This document shows positions 1-8,587 of a DNA stretch of 64,000 nt, piece after piece; position 1 is the first letter of the stretch, and each line of letters opens with the position of its first letter. Location of the stretch: positions 1,031,340 through 1,095,339 of the forward strand of contig NZ_BLKZ01000002.1 in the NCBI RefSeq assembly GCF_010723575.1, given 5' to 3'. The translations under genes were made by a program, and so were the position numbers. Under the pieces are notes generated by a model. It had not been told where the DNA came from. It did no database searches and saw nothing but the letters and a program-made list of their open reading frames with translations. The stretch comes from Mycobacterium bourgelatii (GTDB taxonomy: Bacteria; Actinomycetota; Actinomycetes; Mycobacteriales; Mycobacteriaceae).

Positions 1-1
1 C

Positions 2-97
2 GGAAAACAGGTCTACAAGAACACCAATCGCTGGGCTACCACGGCCAAGCAGGAAGGGAACCAGTGGAAGATCAGCAAGCTAGATCAGGTGGTATGA
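2..97 (+). CDS. Mce-associated protein, C-terminal end (partial, Rv0177-like)
   Basis: Only the last 31 codons are in the window, read in the frame starting at base 2 and ending with TGA at 95-97. The residues end WKISKLDQVV, which fits the C-terminal beta-sheet end of Mce-associated (mas) proteins, where a Trp followed by short hydrophobic strands is usual. The stop overlaps the next start as ATGA, so the two genes are translationally coupled. Assignment to the Rv0177 position of the mce1 operon is by synteny with the following genes; the short fragment alone would not prove it. Confidence 0.7.
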   Translation, partial: GKQVYKNTNRWATTAKQEGNQWKISKLDQVV

Positions 98-1134
98 CCG
101 ACACGGCCCCGGCCCCCGCGGAAGAAGAGACGACCGAGGCCGGTACTGCCGCTGGTGCGGCCGACACGGCAGCCGTGAAACCCGCCATGCCTGCCAAGCC
201 TGCTCGCCGCAGACGGTTGTTCGGCAAGCGACGCAGTGCCGGCCCCGCTGCCCAGGAGGGCGCGGCCGACAGCGAGGTCGAGCCGGAGAAGTCTTCAGCT
301 GCGGACGCCGGCGGTGACGCCGCTGAGGCAGTCACGGCAGCCGAGGACATGGCCGAAGCCGAAGCGGCTGCGGCAGAGGCTGTTACGGATGAGGCCGGCT
401 CCGCTCAGGTGGACGAGACTGACACCGCCGAGGCCGCTGACGACGACAAGGCCGAAGCCGGCGAAGCCGAAACCGACACGGCTGAAACTGAAACCGACAC
501 CGCCGAAGCCGATACCGACAGCGCCGAGGCCACCGACACCGACTCCGACTCCACCACCGACTCCGCCGAGGCCGATGCGACCGAGAAGCCGAAGAAGAAG
601 GTTCGCCGTAAGAGGCTGGGCGGCAAGCGACTTGCGGTAGCGGCGACCATCGTGATGTCGCTGCTGTTCATCGGTTCCGCCGCGTTCGCGGGCGCGTCGG
701 TGCAGCCCTACCTCGCCGACAAAGCCACCGTCGCGGTCAAGCTGAAGGTGGCGCGAACCGCGGCGAATGCGATCACGACGCTGTGGACCTACACGCCCGA
801 GAACATGGACAGCCTCGCCGACCGCGCCGCGACCTACCTCAGCGGCGACTTCGGCGCCCAGTACCGCAAATTCGTCGACTCGATCGCGGCACCCAACAAA
901 CAGGCCAAGGTGACCAACAGCACCGAGGTCACCGGCGTCGCCGTCGAATCCCTCGATCGCGACAACGCGGTGGCCATCGTCTATACGAACACGACCACCA
1001 CCAGCCCGCTGACCAAGAACATCCCGAGCCTGAAGTATCTGTCCTACCGACTGATCATGCGCCGGGACGACGATCGCTGGCTCGTGACCCGGATGACGAC
1101 CATCACCTCGCTGGACCTCACGCCTCGGCTTTAA
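94..1134 (+). CDS. Mce-associated membrane protein with long acidic N-terminus (Rv0178-like)
   Basis: 346 residues from ATG 94, which overlaps the upstream stop as ATGA; a GTG at 64 is also open but lies inside the previous gene. Residues 1 to about 165 are a low-complexity Ala/Glu/Asp/Thr stretch with many DTAE-type repeats, followed by a basic patch (KPKKKVRRKR) and one membrane helix at about 190-212. The remaining C-terminal part (about 130 residues) is the Mce-associated extracytoplasmic domain. Family members sit at the end of mce operons and help mce lipid importers at the inner membrane. The H37Rv counterpart is about 244 residues as I recall it, so the acidic arm is expanded here. 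Topology would be N-terminus in the cytoplasm, domain outside. Confidence 0.85.
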   Translation: MTDTAPAPAEEETTEAGTAAGAADTAAVKPAMPAKPARRRRLFGKRRSAGPAAQEGAADSEVEPEKSSAADAGGDAAEAVTAAEDMAEAEAAAAEAVTDEAGSAQVDETDTAEAADDDKAEAGEAETDTAETETDTAEADTDSAEATDTDSDSTTDSAEADATEKPKKKVRRKRLGGKRLAVAATIVMSLLFIGSAAFAGASVQPYLADKATVAVKLKVARTAANAITTLWTYTPENMDSLADRAATYLSGDFGAQYRKFVDSIAAPNKQAKVTNSTEVTGVAVESLDRDNAVAIVYTNTTTTSPLTKNIPSLKYLSYRLIMRRDDDRWLVTRMTTITSLDLTPRL

Positions 1135-1138
1135 GTCC

Positions 1139-1837
1139 GTGGCCGTAAGCTCGCCGGTCTTTCACCGGCTGACGATTGCGGCACTGCTCTTGCTGACGTT
1201 CGCCACCGGCCTGGCGGATTCCGTCAGCGTGCTGGTGCTGGGGCATGTGTTCGTCGCCAACATGACGGGGAACGTCATTTTCCTCGGCTTCTGGTTTGTG
1301 CAGTCGGCGGTAGACATGACCGCCGCGGTCGTGGCCTTCGGCTGCTTCGTCGCGGGCACCATCGTCGGTGGTCGGCTGACCCGGGGGCTGAGTCATCAGC
1401 CTCGGCGCTGGCTCACGATCACGCTTGGCATCGAGGTGGCCGTTCTGCTCACGTTGTCCATCCTGGGCGGCGCCGGGGTGCTCCACTATCACGACAACAC
1501 GAAGCTGTTCCTGATCGGCGGACTCGCGATGACCTTCGGCTTGCAGAATGCGACAGCGCGCCAATTCGGGATACAGGAATTGAGCACCACCGTGCTGACA
1601 TCGACCATCGTCGCGCTCGGCTTCGAGAGCAGGTTGGCCGGCGGGACCGGCGAGAACGAACTGCTGCGTTACGGCGTCATCGCCACGATGTGCGGTGGGG
1701 CCGTCCTCGGCGCGACCCTGACGCGGGTTGCCGTCGCACCGGTATTCGCGCTTGCCGCCTTGGTGATCGCGGTGAGCATGGTGATCTTCCGCTTCGGTGC
1801 CGGCGACAGCGAATCGCCTGAGGCGTTTACCAGCTGA
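1139..1837 (+). CDS. DUF1275 (YoaK-like) integral membrane protein
   Basis: 232 residues from GTG 1139, only four bases after the preceding stop, suggesting co-transcription with the mce tail. At least six hydrophobic segments are visible, with the family hallmarks LADSVSVLVLGHVFVANMTGN near residues 22-42 and a GGLAMTFGLQNATARQFG segment near 122-139. The DUF1275 family has no firmly established substrate. No gene of this type is present at this position in H37Rv as I recall, so it is a lineage-specific addition or retention. Confidence 0.8.
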   Translation: MAVSSPVFHRLTIAALLLLTFATGLADSVSVLVLGHVFVANMTGNVIFLGFWFVQSAVDMTAAVVAFGCFVAGTIVGGRLTRGLSHQPRRWLTITLGIEVAVLLTLSILGGAGVLHYHDNTKLFLIGGLAMTFGLQNATARQFGIQELSTTVLTSTIVALGFESRLAGGTGENELLRYGVIATMCGGAVLGATLTRVAVAPVFALAALVIAVSMVIFRFGAGDSESPEAFTS

Positions 1838-1955
1838 CGGCGGGAAGGCCACGCCCCCGGAGGCCGCCGAGCCTCGCGGGCGCCGAGCGTGCGTGCAAAG
1901 CACCGCAATCGTTGGGACGCGGTGCATTAGCCCCACGTTCGACGAGGGTGGCGCC

Positions 1956-3050
1956 TCAGTTGAAGGCCAGCCAGCTGGGCAGTGCCCGCTCGTGCGAGTC
2001 GCAGAGCACCTGGCGGGTGTCACACGAACCCTTCGGTGACCCCGCCCCGGCCCACATGCCGCCGGTGTCGCGACGCAGCACTATCGCCGACGAACCGCCG
2101 CCGTCCAGCAGGATCGCGGTGTCGCTGCCCAGACCGCGGAACAGGTCCTGCATGTTGTCCGGCGTGTAGCTGCCGCCTTCGAAGATGTACATCTCGTCCT
2201 TGGCCCTCGAGTACGCGAGGGCGGTGCGGGCCGCGCTGGGACCACCGTCGTGTAGCTGTCCGGTGTTGCCGGGCGACAACAGTCCGATGCCGGCCACCGC
2301 CACAAAGCGCGCGTTCTTGTTGAGCAAGTCCTCGACCACCGGCGTGGCGAGGTCGTAGTCCTCTCTTCCCTTGGGCCGTAACACGTACGGGGCGCCGCCG
2401 ACGGGGAGAATCATCGTCGTCAAGGACGTCCACGACTCGTTGCCGCCGGACAGTCCCTGCTTGCCGGGATAGGCGACGGCACCGGTGACGGCCTGATTGG
2501 CGCGGCCCTGCCCATTGGTGTTGTCGACGAAAGCGCCCAGGGGAGAGCTGCATCCGGTTGTCCGCCAGGAGCCGCCCTTCTGCCCCCGCACATCGAAGAA
2601 GTTCGCGTTGATCGCAATAGTTGGGCGCCCCATGCGTTCCCACGCCTTGAGCGGCGGGTAGATCTCCGATGCCTGCATGAGTCCTTCGCTGGTGCGGGCA
2701 CCCGGGTTGTTCTCGCACCGTGCCTGGTCACCCCGGTGGGTATCGACCAGCAGGTGCGGCTGCAGCCGCGATGCCGCGCTCTTGATGATCATCAGATGGC
2801 CGCCGTTGTTCATCTCATAGCGTCTGCCGTCGCCGTTGAGCAGCGGCATCGGATGGCCGGCGCCGAAGTTGTAGACCAGGTAGGAGCCCTTGGTGTTGGC
2901 GATCGCGCTCTGCAGCATCTCGAGCGCGTCAGCGGCCCGGGCTAGCGGCTGTCCCGTGGTAGCCGAGAGCGTAGCGGCCGCCGCGGCGGCGGCGCAGCAC
3001 GCCGTCAGTCGCCTCACCAATCTGATGAGGCCGGCAGGAGGGGACAACAC
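1956..3050 (-). CDS. lprO: LprO-like secreted phosphodiester-glycosidase-family protein
   Basis: About 364 residues using GTG 3050, which has AAAGGG five bases upstream; an ATG at 3074 is in frame but has no visible ribosome site. The N-terminus is a signal peptide: basic RLVRRL, then a long Ala-rich core and a likely cut after ARA. An LTAC tetrapeptide precedes the hydrophobic core, so it is not a convincing lipobox although the H37Rv gene is named as a lipoprotein. The C-terminal half carries LLDGGGSSAIVLR, the signature of the phosphodiester glycosidase (NAGPA-like) fold. The protein would act outside the membrane on a glycan or phosphodiester-linked sugar; the substrate is unknown. Convergent with the DUF1275 gene. 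Confidence 0.75.
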   Translation of the reverse strand: MLSPPAGLIRLVRRLTACCAAAAAAATLSATTGQPLARAADALEMLQSAIANTKGSYLVYNFGAGHPMPLLNGDGRRYEMNNGGHLMIIKSAASRLQPHLLVDTHRGDQARCENNPGARTSEGLMQASEIYPPLKAWERMGRPTIAINANFFDVRGQKGGSWRTTGCSSPLGAFVDNTNGQGRANQAVTGAVAYPGKQGLSGGNESWTSLTTMILPVGGAPYVLRPKGREDYDLATPVVEDLLNKNARFVAVAGIGLLSPGNTGQLHDGGPSAARTALAYSRAKDEMYIFEGGSYTPDNMQDLFRGLGSDTAILLDGGGSSAIVLRRDTGGMWAGAGSPKGSCDTRQVLCDSHERALPSWLAFN

Positions 3051-3153
3051 GATAGCCCTTTCGGCGGACCGCATGCAACATGAATAACATTAACCACACC
3101 AGCAACACTGTCAACTAAAGTCACGACAGTGTGACGGTTCGGCCGCGCGGGAA

Positions 3154-4650
3154 TTACGTTTTGTCGCTTGGGGTTTCGTCGGGGTACTCGACCGTGGGTG
3201 CCGTGGCGTCCGCAGCTTCGACGTCGGGTGCGACGTCGGGTTGGGACTCGGATTCGGCGCTGGCCTCGGGTTCGGTTTCCGTCTTCGCCTCGAGCTTGCC
3301 TTCGCTGGCCGCCTTGCGGTCCCTCTCCCGCGCTTGGTGCTGCGCTTGGTGTTCGGCGGCGATGGCCAACTCGACCGCGCCGGGAACGCGATGAAAGCCC
3401 TTCCGGTCGTACAGGTGAGTAATGATGCCGCCAAACAGCAAGCCGATGATCAGGCCGATGGCGGTCATGAACAAGGCGTGGGACAACCCGGCATCCGCCA
3501 GTCCATTGAGGTAGAGCAACGACCGCGTGCCGAGGAACACCTGGTGCATCGGTTCGAATTTGGCCAGCCAGCGGAAGAACTCCGGGACCGCCTCGAGTGG
3601 CACCGTGGCGCCCGCGGACGGCAACCCGAGGATCACGAAGATCAACATGCTGACCAGCAGCCCCATCGAACCCAGCACGGCGATCAGGGAACTCGACGTG
3701 ATGCCGACCGCGCTGATCGCGAACACTCCATAGAGCCAGAGTTTCCAGCCGGCCGGATTGGGCATGCCGAGCTCGTGTGAGATCGCCAGGTAGACCGCCG
3801 ACGTAAGCAGCGCCAGGATCACCATCAGGATCCACTTCACCCAGAGCGTGCGGAATCGCGAAATGCGCACCTGTTCGGAGAAGCGGTACACGGGGCCGAA
3901 TTCGGCTGGTACGTAACCGAGCATCGAATCGACCAGGGTGCTGACCACGATGCTTCCGGTGAACCCCGCAAGCAGCAGCAACAACGAGTAATAGAAGGCG
4001 GACAAGCCATTACCGGTGCCGTTGGGTAACGGGTTGTACACCGTTGACTTGATGTCGATCGGGCTGGCAAGGGCCAGCGTTGCTACGCCGGTCAGTGGTG
4101 CGCCCTGGGTCTGCGCCGCCACATCTGCCGAAAGGCGTTCACCTACTTTGGTATTAACGACGGCAAGCGCCTGGGTCAGGGTCTGGCCGGCGATACTGGA
4201 GCCCAGGGTGCCCGCTCGCGGGTTGGTCGTGATCGTGATCGTCGGCCGCTCTGCACGTTTCGGCTCCACCGCGCCAGTCGCGAACTCCCGCAGGCTTGTT
4301 GAGAAGCCAGGGGGAATCAACGCCTGCCCATACACCTGGGCCCTGTCGAGCTGCTTCTTGGCCTCGTCCTTGGACACCACTCGAATGTCGTACTTGTTCT
4401 TGTCCAAACCCGACATCAGGCCGTCGACGATCTGCTTGCCCGCGGGTCCGGCGTCCTGGTTCACGATCGCGATGGGAAAGTGGCGCAGGTTGGACGTTGG
4501 ATTCAGGATGCCGCCCAGATACAGCGCCGCGAGCGCCGACATGAGTGCCAAGGTGATGATGATCGGCGCCAACCAGAACCGCACTGTCCTCAGCGCCTTT
4601 ATGTTTCGGTTGGGGTTGGGCGCTGCGTGCCGCGCTCGCGTCTGAGACAT
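3154..4650 (-). CDS. ABC-2/YhgE-like integral membrane protein (Rv0180c-like)
   Basis: 498 residues. One membrane helix at about 30-52 is followed by an extracytoplasmic domain of about 160 residues beginning PIAIVNQDAG, which is the layout of YhgE/Pip and DUF3533 proteins, then roughly five or six helices between about 215 and 425. The tail from about 440 is a soluble charged region rich in Glu, Ala and Ser. No ATPase gene is adjacent. H37Rv Rv0180c is annotated only as a conserved membrane protein. An export or membrane-remodelling role is a family-level guess. It runs in the same direction as the pirin gene upstream, separated by 34 bases. Confidence 0.75.
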   Translation of the reverse strand: MSQTRARHAAPNPNRNIKALRTVRFWLAPIIITLALMSALAALYLGGILNPTSNLRHFPIAIVNQDAGPAGKQIVDGLMSGLDKNKYDIRVVSKDEAKKQLDRAQVYGQALIPPGFSTSLREFATGAVEPKRAERPTITITTNPRAGTLGSSIAGQTLTQALAVVNTKVGERLSADVAAQTQGAPLTGVATLALASPIDIKSTVYNPLPNGTGNGLSAFYYSLLLLLAGFTGSIVVSTLVDSMLGYVPAEFGPVYRFSEQVRISRFRTLWVKWILMVILALLTSAVYLAISHELGMPNPAGWKLWLYGVFAISAVGITSSSLIAVLGSMGLLVSMLIFVILGLPSAGATVPLEAVPEFFRWLAKFEPMHQVFLGTRSLLYLNGLADAGLSHALFMTAIGLIIGLLFGGIITHLYDRKGFHRVPGAVELAIAAEHQAQHQARERDRKAASEGKLEAKTETEPEASAESESQPDVAPDVEAADATAPTVEYPDETPSDKT

Positions 4651-4684
4651 TTAGGCTCCCCTCGTCGAGGTCACTCTATGTTGT

Positions 4685-5410
4685 TTAGCCGCCCAATTTG
4701 GCGTGCATCTCCCAGAGCAGGACTTCCGACGTGTCGTCGGCAGTGATTCGGCGACCGTCGGCATCGGTGCAGCGGACCGCATCGCCCTCCGCGAGGGATC
4801 CGGCGTCTTCCAGCGCGACTCGGCCGCGCGCAACGAACAGATGTAGGTATGGCGCCGCGGGTAGTTCGACCGAGGCGCCGGGCGTCAAGCGCGCCGCATG
4901 GAGGGCGGCGTGCCGGTTGTGCAGGGTGATGGCGGCGTCGTGTCGGGCGATTCCGGAGGCGACGGTAACCAGACGGTCGCTGAGGAGTTCGTCGTCAATG
5001 GGGTGTTGCTGGTAGTCCGGTGCGATACCGGACTCATCGGGAATGACCCACATCTGCACGAAATGCACTGGCTCCGTGTCGGAATCATTCTTCTCCGAAT
5101 GCAGTACGCCGAATCCCGCCGACATGCGTTGAGCCAGGCCGGGATAGATCACGCCGCGGTTGCCCATGGAATCCTGATGCGCCAGTGCGCCACTGAGCAC
5201 CCAGGTCACGATCTCCATGTCTCGGTGCGGATGAGTATCGAACCCGGTGGCCGGCGCCACGCGGTCGTCATTGTTCACCAGCAGCAGACCGTGGTGGGTG
5301 TTGCCGGGATCATAGTGGTCGCCGAACGAGAAGGAATGCCGCGAGTTCAGCCACGAGGTTTTAGTTACGGCGCGGTCGGCTGCGCGCCTGATCTCCACGG
5401 TGGCAGCCAT
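4685..5410 (-). CDS. Pirin-family protein (Rv0181c-like)
   Basis: 241 residues, close to the 244 of Rv0181c. The pirin/YhhW cupin signature is intact: HPHRDMEIVTWVLSG with His60 and His62, then FGVLHSEKN with His104 and Glu106, the four usual metal ligands. The early motif RHSFSFGDHYDPGN is also typical. Bacterial homologues of this subgroup show quercetin dioxygenase activity in vitro or act as regulators; the physiological role in mycobacteria is unknown. It precedes the YhgE-like gene on the same strand by 34 bases, so the two are probably co-transcribed. Confidence 0.88.
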   Translation of the reverse strand: MAATVEIRRAADRAVTKTSWLNSRHSFSFGDHYDPGNTHHGLLLVNNDDRVAPATGFDTHPHRDMEIVTWVLSGALAHQDSMGNRGVIYPGLAQRMSAGFGVLHSEKNDSDTEPVHFVQMWVIPDESGIAPDYQQHPIDDELLSDRLVTVASGIARHDAAITLHNRHAALHAARLTPGASVELPAAPYLHLFVARGRVALEDAGSLAEGDAVRCTDADGRRITADDTSEVLLWEMHAKLGG

Positions 5411-5615
5411 GACTGTCAGGGTAGTTCGGCCAAAATGGCCTGGCGTGCCGGAGGGTGGCGTCGAGTTCGGGCAGTGTCGAGCCCACGGTTGTTCTGCTCT
5501 GTGCGAAGCGACTGTGAGGGTTTGGATAACTCGGCTTTTCGCCGTCTCAACTCGAGTAAGTAACTACTGCAGCCGCGCGGGCCGACCCAAGCGATCCTAC
5601 GAGTGCAGAAGGTTG

Positions 5616-5638
5616 ATCCGCCGAGTGGCCCGGCGGAT
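5616..5638. repeat. 8-bp perfect inverted repeat upstream of the PE gene
   Basis: ATCCGCCG at 5616-5623 pairs with CGGCGGAT at 5631-5638 around a 7-base loop, ending 27 bases before the PE start at 5665. It lies in a 254-base divergent intergenic region that otherwise shows no gene. It could be a 5' UTR hairpin or a protein-binding site; the sequence does not decide. Confidence 0.45.
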
Positions 5639-5664
5639 TCCAAGTACCACGCGGGAGCGCAGAG

Positions 5665-6180
5665 ATGCCATATGTAATCGCGTCGCCGGACAGCATGACC
5701 GCGGCAGCAGCGCAACTGATGAGCATCGGTTCGACCCTCGAAGATGTCCATCGGCTGGCGTTCCCATCCATCCTCGCTGTCGCGCCTGCGGCAGCGGATG
5801 AGGTGTCGGCAGGTATCGCGCAGTTGCTCTCCAAGCACGGCCAGGATTACCAGCTGATGGCAAAGGACGCAGCGATCTACCAGGAGGGGTTTGTTCAAAA
5901 CTTGCGGGCAAATGCGGAGGCATATGCTGGCATCGAGGAACTTATCGCCTACCTCATGCAGGGATTAAATGCGGAGCTGAGCTATTACGACACCGCCCGC
6001 ATGGCATTGGGCCAAGTGCTTACACTCTCAGCCCTGCAGGTGCTGGCCTTTACTCTGATTCCGTTCTTTTGGCCGCTCGCGCCTTTAGCGCCGTTTCTGA
6101 TTTTGAACCAACCATTGACGTTCGTTTTCGACGTGCTTTTCCGACAACCCATTACCTACCCTTACATGGTTAAGTACTGA
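5665..6180 (+). CDS. PE-family protein with hydrophobic C-terminus
   Basis: 171 residues. The N-terminal ~95 residues match the PE fold: MPYVIASPDSMTAAAAQL, the IGSTL turn, ADEVSAGIAQLLSKHGQDYQ, and a YAGIE sequence that fits the YxxxD/E type VII secretion signal near residue 91. The tail (about 95-171) is not Gly-rich and is unusually hydrophobic and aromatic, including FTLIPFFWPLAPLAPFLIL. Start ATG 5665 has GGGAG about ten bases upstream. No PPE or EsxAB-like partner is next to it, and the base composition of the tail is less GC-rich than its neighbours. Probably exported by an ESX system; function unknown. Confidence 0.85.
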   Translation: MPYVIASPDSMTAAAAQLMSIGSTLEDVHRLAFPSILAVAPAAADEVSAGIAQLLSKHGQDYQLMAKDAAIYQEGFVQNLRANAEAYAGIEELIAYLMQGLNAELSYYDTARMALGQVLTLSALQVLAFTLIPFFWPLAPLAPFLILNQPLTFVFDVLFRQPITYPYMVKY

Positions 6181-6212
6181 ATTTTCTTTGGTGCGGCTTC
6201 GCGCTGGCGGCC

Positions 6213-7550
6213 TTAAGCACTCGGATACGTCGCCGCCGCCAACTCAAGGATCTCCGCCCGATCCGCAGCCAGGATGAACCCAGATTGAATCGCGCTGTCC
6301 AACGCTGCGGTGAACCGCTCTAGGTACTCGTCGACACCGCCCGGATACAGCCGCTGCAGGGTGTCGGCGTCGAAGGGTGCGCCGGAGCCGAAGATCATGG
6401 CCATCACGCTCTCGTCTGCGCCGAGACCGGACGTACGGGCGAGCGGCACGTCGACCCAAGGGGTCCGAACGCCGCCCGCGGCCAGACCGTTGGCGTCCAG
6501 AACGGGTTCGGGCGCGGCTGCCTCGTGTACCTCGATGGGCGCGGCGGCTGGGGCCGGCACCCCGGTGCGGACCCAGTCGTTCAGCGCGGAAATCGCGGCC
6601 TGCACCACGTAGTGGTGTTGGGGAGCGAAATTGATGTAGTGGCTAAGTTGTTGGCCCATCAAGTTATTGGTCGGCTGATAGGCGGCGACCAGGGCATCGA
6701 GTGGGGCGGATCCGCTGTCGATTGGCGCGACCTGGATCGTGTAGTTGTCGGCATGCGCCGCACCGGGAATCTCCCACACCCGCAGCAGTTCCCCGTCGGG
6801 CTGCCGGGCGAAGTAGTAGCCGTGCCGCACCCCGCCGAAGAGATCGGTCTCGGTGATGATGGTGAGCAGCGGAACGCGCAGATCGGTCCGGAACGGCACC
6901 GCTTGCGGGCTCTCCGCCTCCTCGAAGATCGAACTGTCGTCCAGCGGTGCTGCGCCGGCGAATCGTGAGTGCACCAAGAAGCCGTCGTAGCTTTGGGCGA
7001 GCGGATCGACCTCGTTGACGTAGGTCGTCAAGTACATCGCGGACTGCGACTCCCCCAGCGCGACCACGTGTTCCGGACGCAGGTCGGCGAGGACTTCTCG
7101 GACCAATCTGCCGGTCTGCGAGAAGATGTCGTAGGAGTACGCGTCACCAGGATGACGCAAAGCGCTGTACCGCTTCGGGTGCTGACTCTTCAGCGACATG
7201 TCCATCCCGAGCAGGTTCACACCCCCGTCCACGCCCACCTTCTGCGCCGACACCGCGACGTAGGCATAACCGGACCGGACGATCTCGCGATGAGCCATCA
7301 TCCACACGGCCGGAGCATCGATGCCGCCGCTGACGTTGAGCCACTCGACGAGCACCGTTCCGTTGAACCGTGTGCGGTCGGTGGGGGTCAGCACGACCAT
7401 CCGGGTGGTGTAGTCAGCGGACTGCGACTCCTGGGTGCACGAGGACGCCGTCCCCGAGATGAAAAATTCTTCGGCTACATAGCCGACGTCGCCAATGTCG
7501 AAGGCGCCCAACAGCAATAACGGCTTCCCCGGTACGGATTCGACGGCCAT
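6213..7550 (-). CDS. Alpha/beta-hydrolase domain protein (Abhydrolase_10 type)
   Basis: 445 residues from ATG 7550, which lies four bases after the sigG stop (TAG at 7557-7555); longer in-frame extensions would run into sigG and look non-coding. The nucleophile motif is G-E-S-Q-S with Ser168, and late acidic/His positions (TETDLFG, IPGAAHADNY) could complete the triad. This hydrolase family contains esterases of unknown natural substrate; no signal peptide is evident. Tight spacing behind sigG suggests it is co-transcribed and perhaps under SigG control. I do not recall it at this position in H37Rv. Confidence 0.78.
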   Translation of the reverse strand: MAVESVPGKPLLLLGAFDIGDVGYVAEEFFISGTASSCTQESQSADYTTRMVVLTPTDRTRFNGTVLVEWLNVSGGIDAPAVWMMAHREIVRSGYAYVAVSAQKVGVDGGVNLLGMDMSLKSQHPKRYSALRHPGDAYSYDIFSQTGRLVREVLADLRPEHVVALGESQSAMYLTTYVNEVDPLAQSYDGFLVHSRFAGAAPLDDSSIFEEAESPQAVPFRTDLRVPLLTIITETDLFGGVRHGYYFARQPDGELLRVWEIPGAAHADNYTIQVAPIDSGSAPLDALVAAYQPTNNLMGQQLSHYINFAPQHHYVVQAAISALNDWVRTGVPAPAAAPIEVHEAAAPEPVLDANGLAAGGVRTPWVDVPLARTSGLGADESVMAMIFGSGAPFDADTLQRLYPGGVDEYLERFTAALDSAIQSGFILAADRAEILELAAATYPSA

Positions 7551-7554
7551 GCGT

Positions 7555-8526
7555 CTAGAGGGCACTCGGTAGGCCGAATTTGGGGAACAACGAGTCGTCG
7601 AGGAAGGCGACCACGTGCGAAACCCGACCACCCTGCACGTCCAGCACGTGCAGCTGAAAGGGCACATGCACCTCCCCTTGCCGCATGTACATGGCGGCTG
7701 CGGGCTGCCCGTTGGCGGTCAGCGGGATCATGCGCATATCGCCGGGCAATTCGGCCGGACACTGCTGGTGGATCAGGGTGACGATGTTGTGCGCACCCTG
7801 GTACCAGCCGGTGAACGGCGGCATCTCCCAGATGGCTTCGGCGGTGAACAGCTCCACCAGCCGGTCGATGTCATAGGACTCGAACGCGGCGATGTAGCGA
7901 CCCAGCAGGTCTTGCGTTTCCGACGATTCCGGCTCCTCCAGGCGGTCATCGGCGCTGGGGCGGACGGCGTCAAGCTGGGCCCGGGCTCGCTGCAGCAGGC
8001 TGTTGACGGCAACGGTGGTGGTACCGATCGCTTCGGCCACTTCGGCTGACTTCCACTGCAGCACATCGCGCAACAACAAGACGGCCCGTTGCCGGGGAGA
8101 CAGGTGTTGCAGCGCGGCCACGAATGCCAACCGGACGGATTCCCGGTGTCCCGCGATCACCGACGGGTCCGACTCGTCGTCGACCCAGTCCGGCAGGGGC
8201 TCCAACCAGGGCACCTCGCCCCGTTGCTCGAGTTCGCCGGTCGGGTCCGAACTGGGCGCCCCGAGGCCCGTGGGCAGCGGCCGGCGCTGTCTACCTTCCA
8301 GCGCGCTCAGGCAGGTGTTGGTGGCAATCCGGTGCAGCCAGGTCCGCAGCGACGACTTGCCTTCGAAGCGGTCGTAGGACTTCCAGGCCCGCAGCAGTGT
8401 CTCCTGGACCAGGTCTTCCGCGTCGTGCAGCGATCCGGCCATTCGGTAGCAGTGTGCGAGCAGTTCGCGCCGGTACGGCTCGGCCAGCGCGGAGAAATCG
8501 TTGTCTTCTTTCGCGAGCAGACTCAC
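7555..8526 (-). CDS. sigG: ECF sigma factor SigG
   Basis: 323 residues from GTG 8526 (MSLLAKEDNDFSALAEPYRR). Sigma region 2 is visible (HCYRMAGSLHDAEDLVQETLLRAW), then region 4 (LQHLSPRQRAVLLLRDVLQWKSAEVAEAIG), followed by a C-terminal SnoaL-like domain (about 130 residues, FTAEAIWEMPPFTGWYQG) that marks large ECF factors regulated by their own tail. The H37Rv annotation is 370 residues and aligns with an in-frame start near 8640, but that would overlap the divergent lipase promoter and start at 8588; the shorter form is preferred here. SigG is linked to DNA-damage and stress responses in M. tuberculosis. Downstream hydrolase is coupled. Confidence 0.9.
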   Translation of the reverse strand: MSLLAKEDNDFSALAEPYRRELLAHCYRMAGSLHDAEDLVQETLLRAWKSYDRFEGKSSLRTWLHRIATNTCLSALEGRQRRPLPTGLGAPSSDPTGELEQRGEVPWLEPLPDWVDDESDPSVIAGHRESVRLAFVAALQHLSPRQRAVLLLRDVLQWKSAEVAEAIGTTTVAVNSLLQRARAQLDAVRPSADDRLEEPESSETQDLLGRYIAAFESYDIDRLVELFTAEAIWEMPPFTGWYQGAHNIVTLIHQQCPAELPGDMRMIPLTANGQPAAAMYMRQGEVHVPFQLHVLDVQGGRVSHVVAFLDDSLFPKFGLPSAL

Positions 8527-8587
8527 CCGATTGAGCCTACGCAGAGTCTCTGACAGCCCTTCTCGCGGAGCTATTACGCTGCCGGTA

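Noticed and set aside
2996..3050. LprO as a lipoprotein via the LTAC tetrapeptide
   Set aside because: The cysteine precedes rather than ends the hydrophobic core; a standard signal peptide with ARA cleavage fits better.
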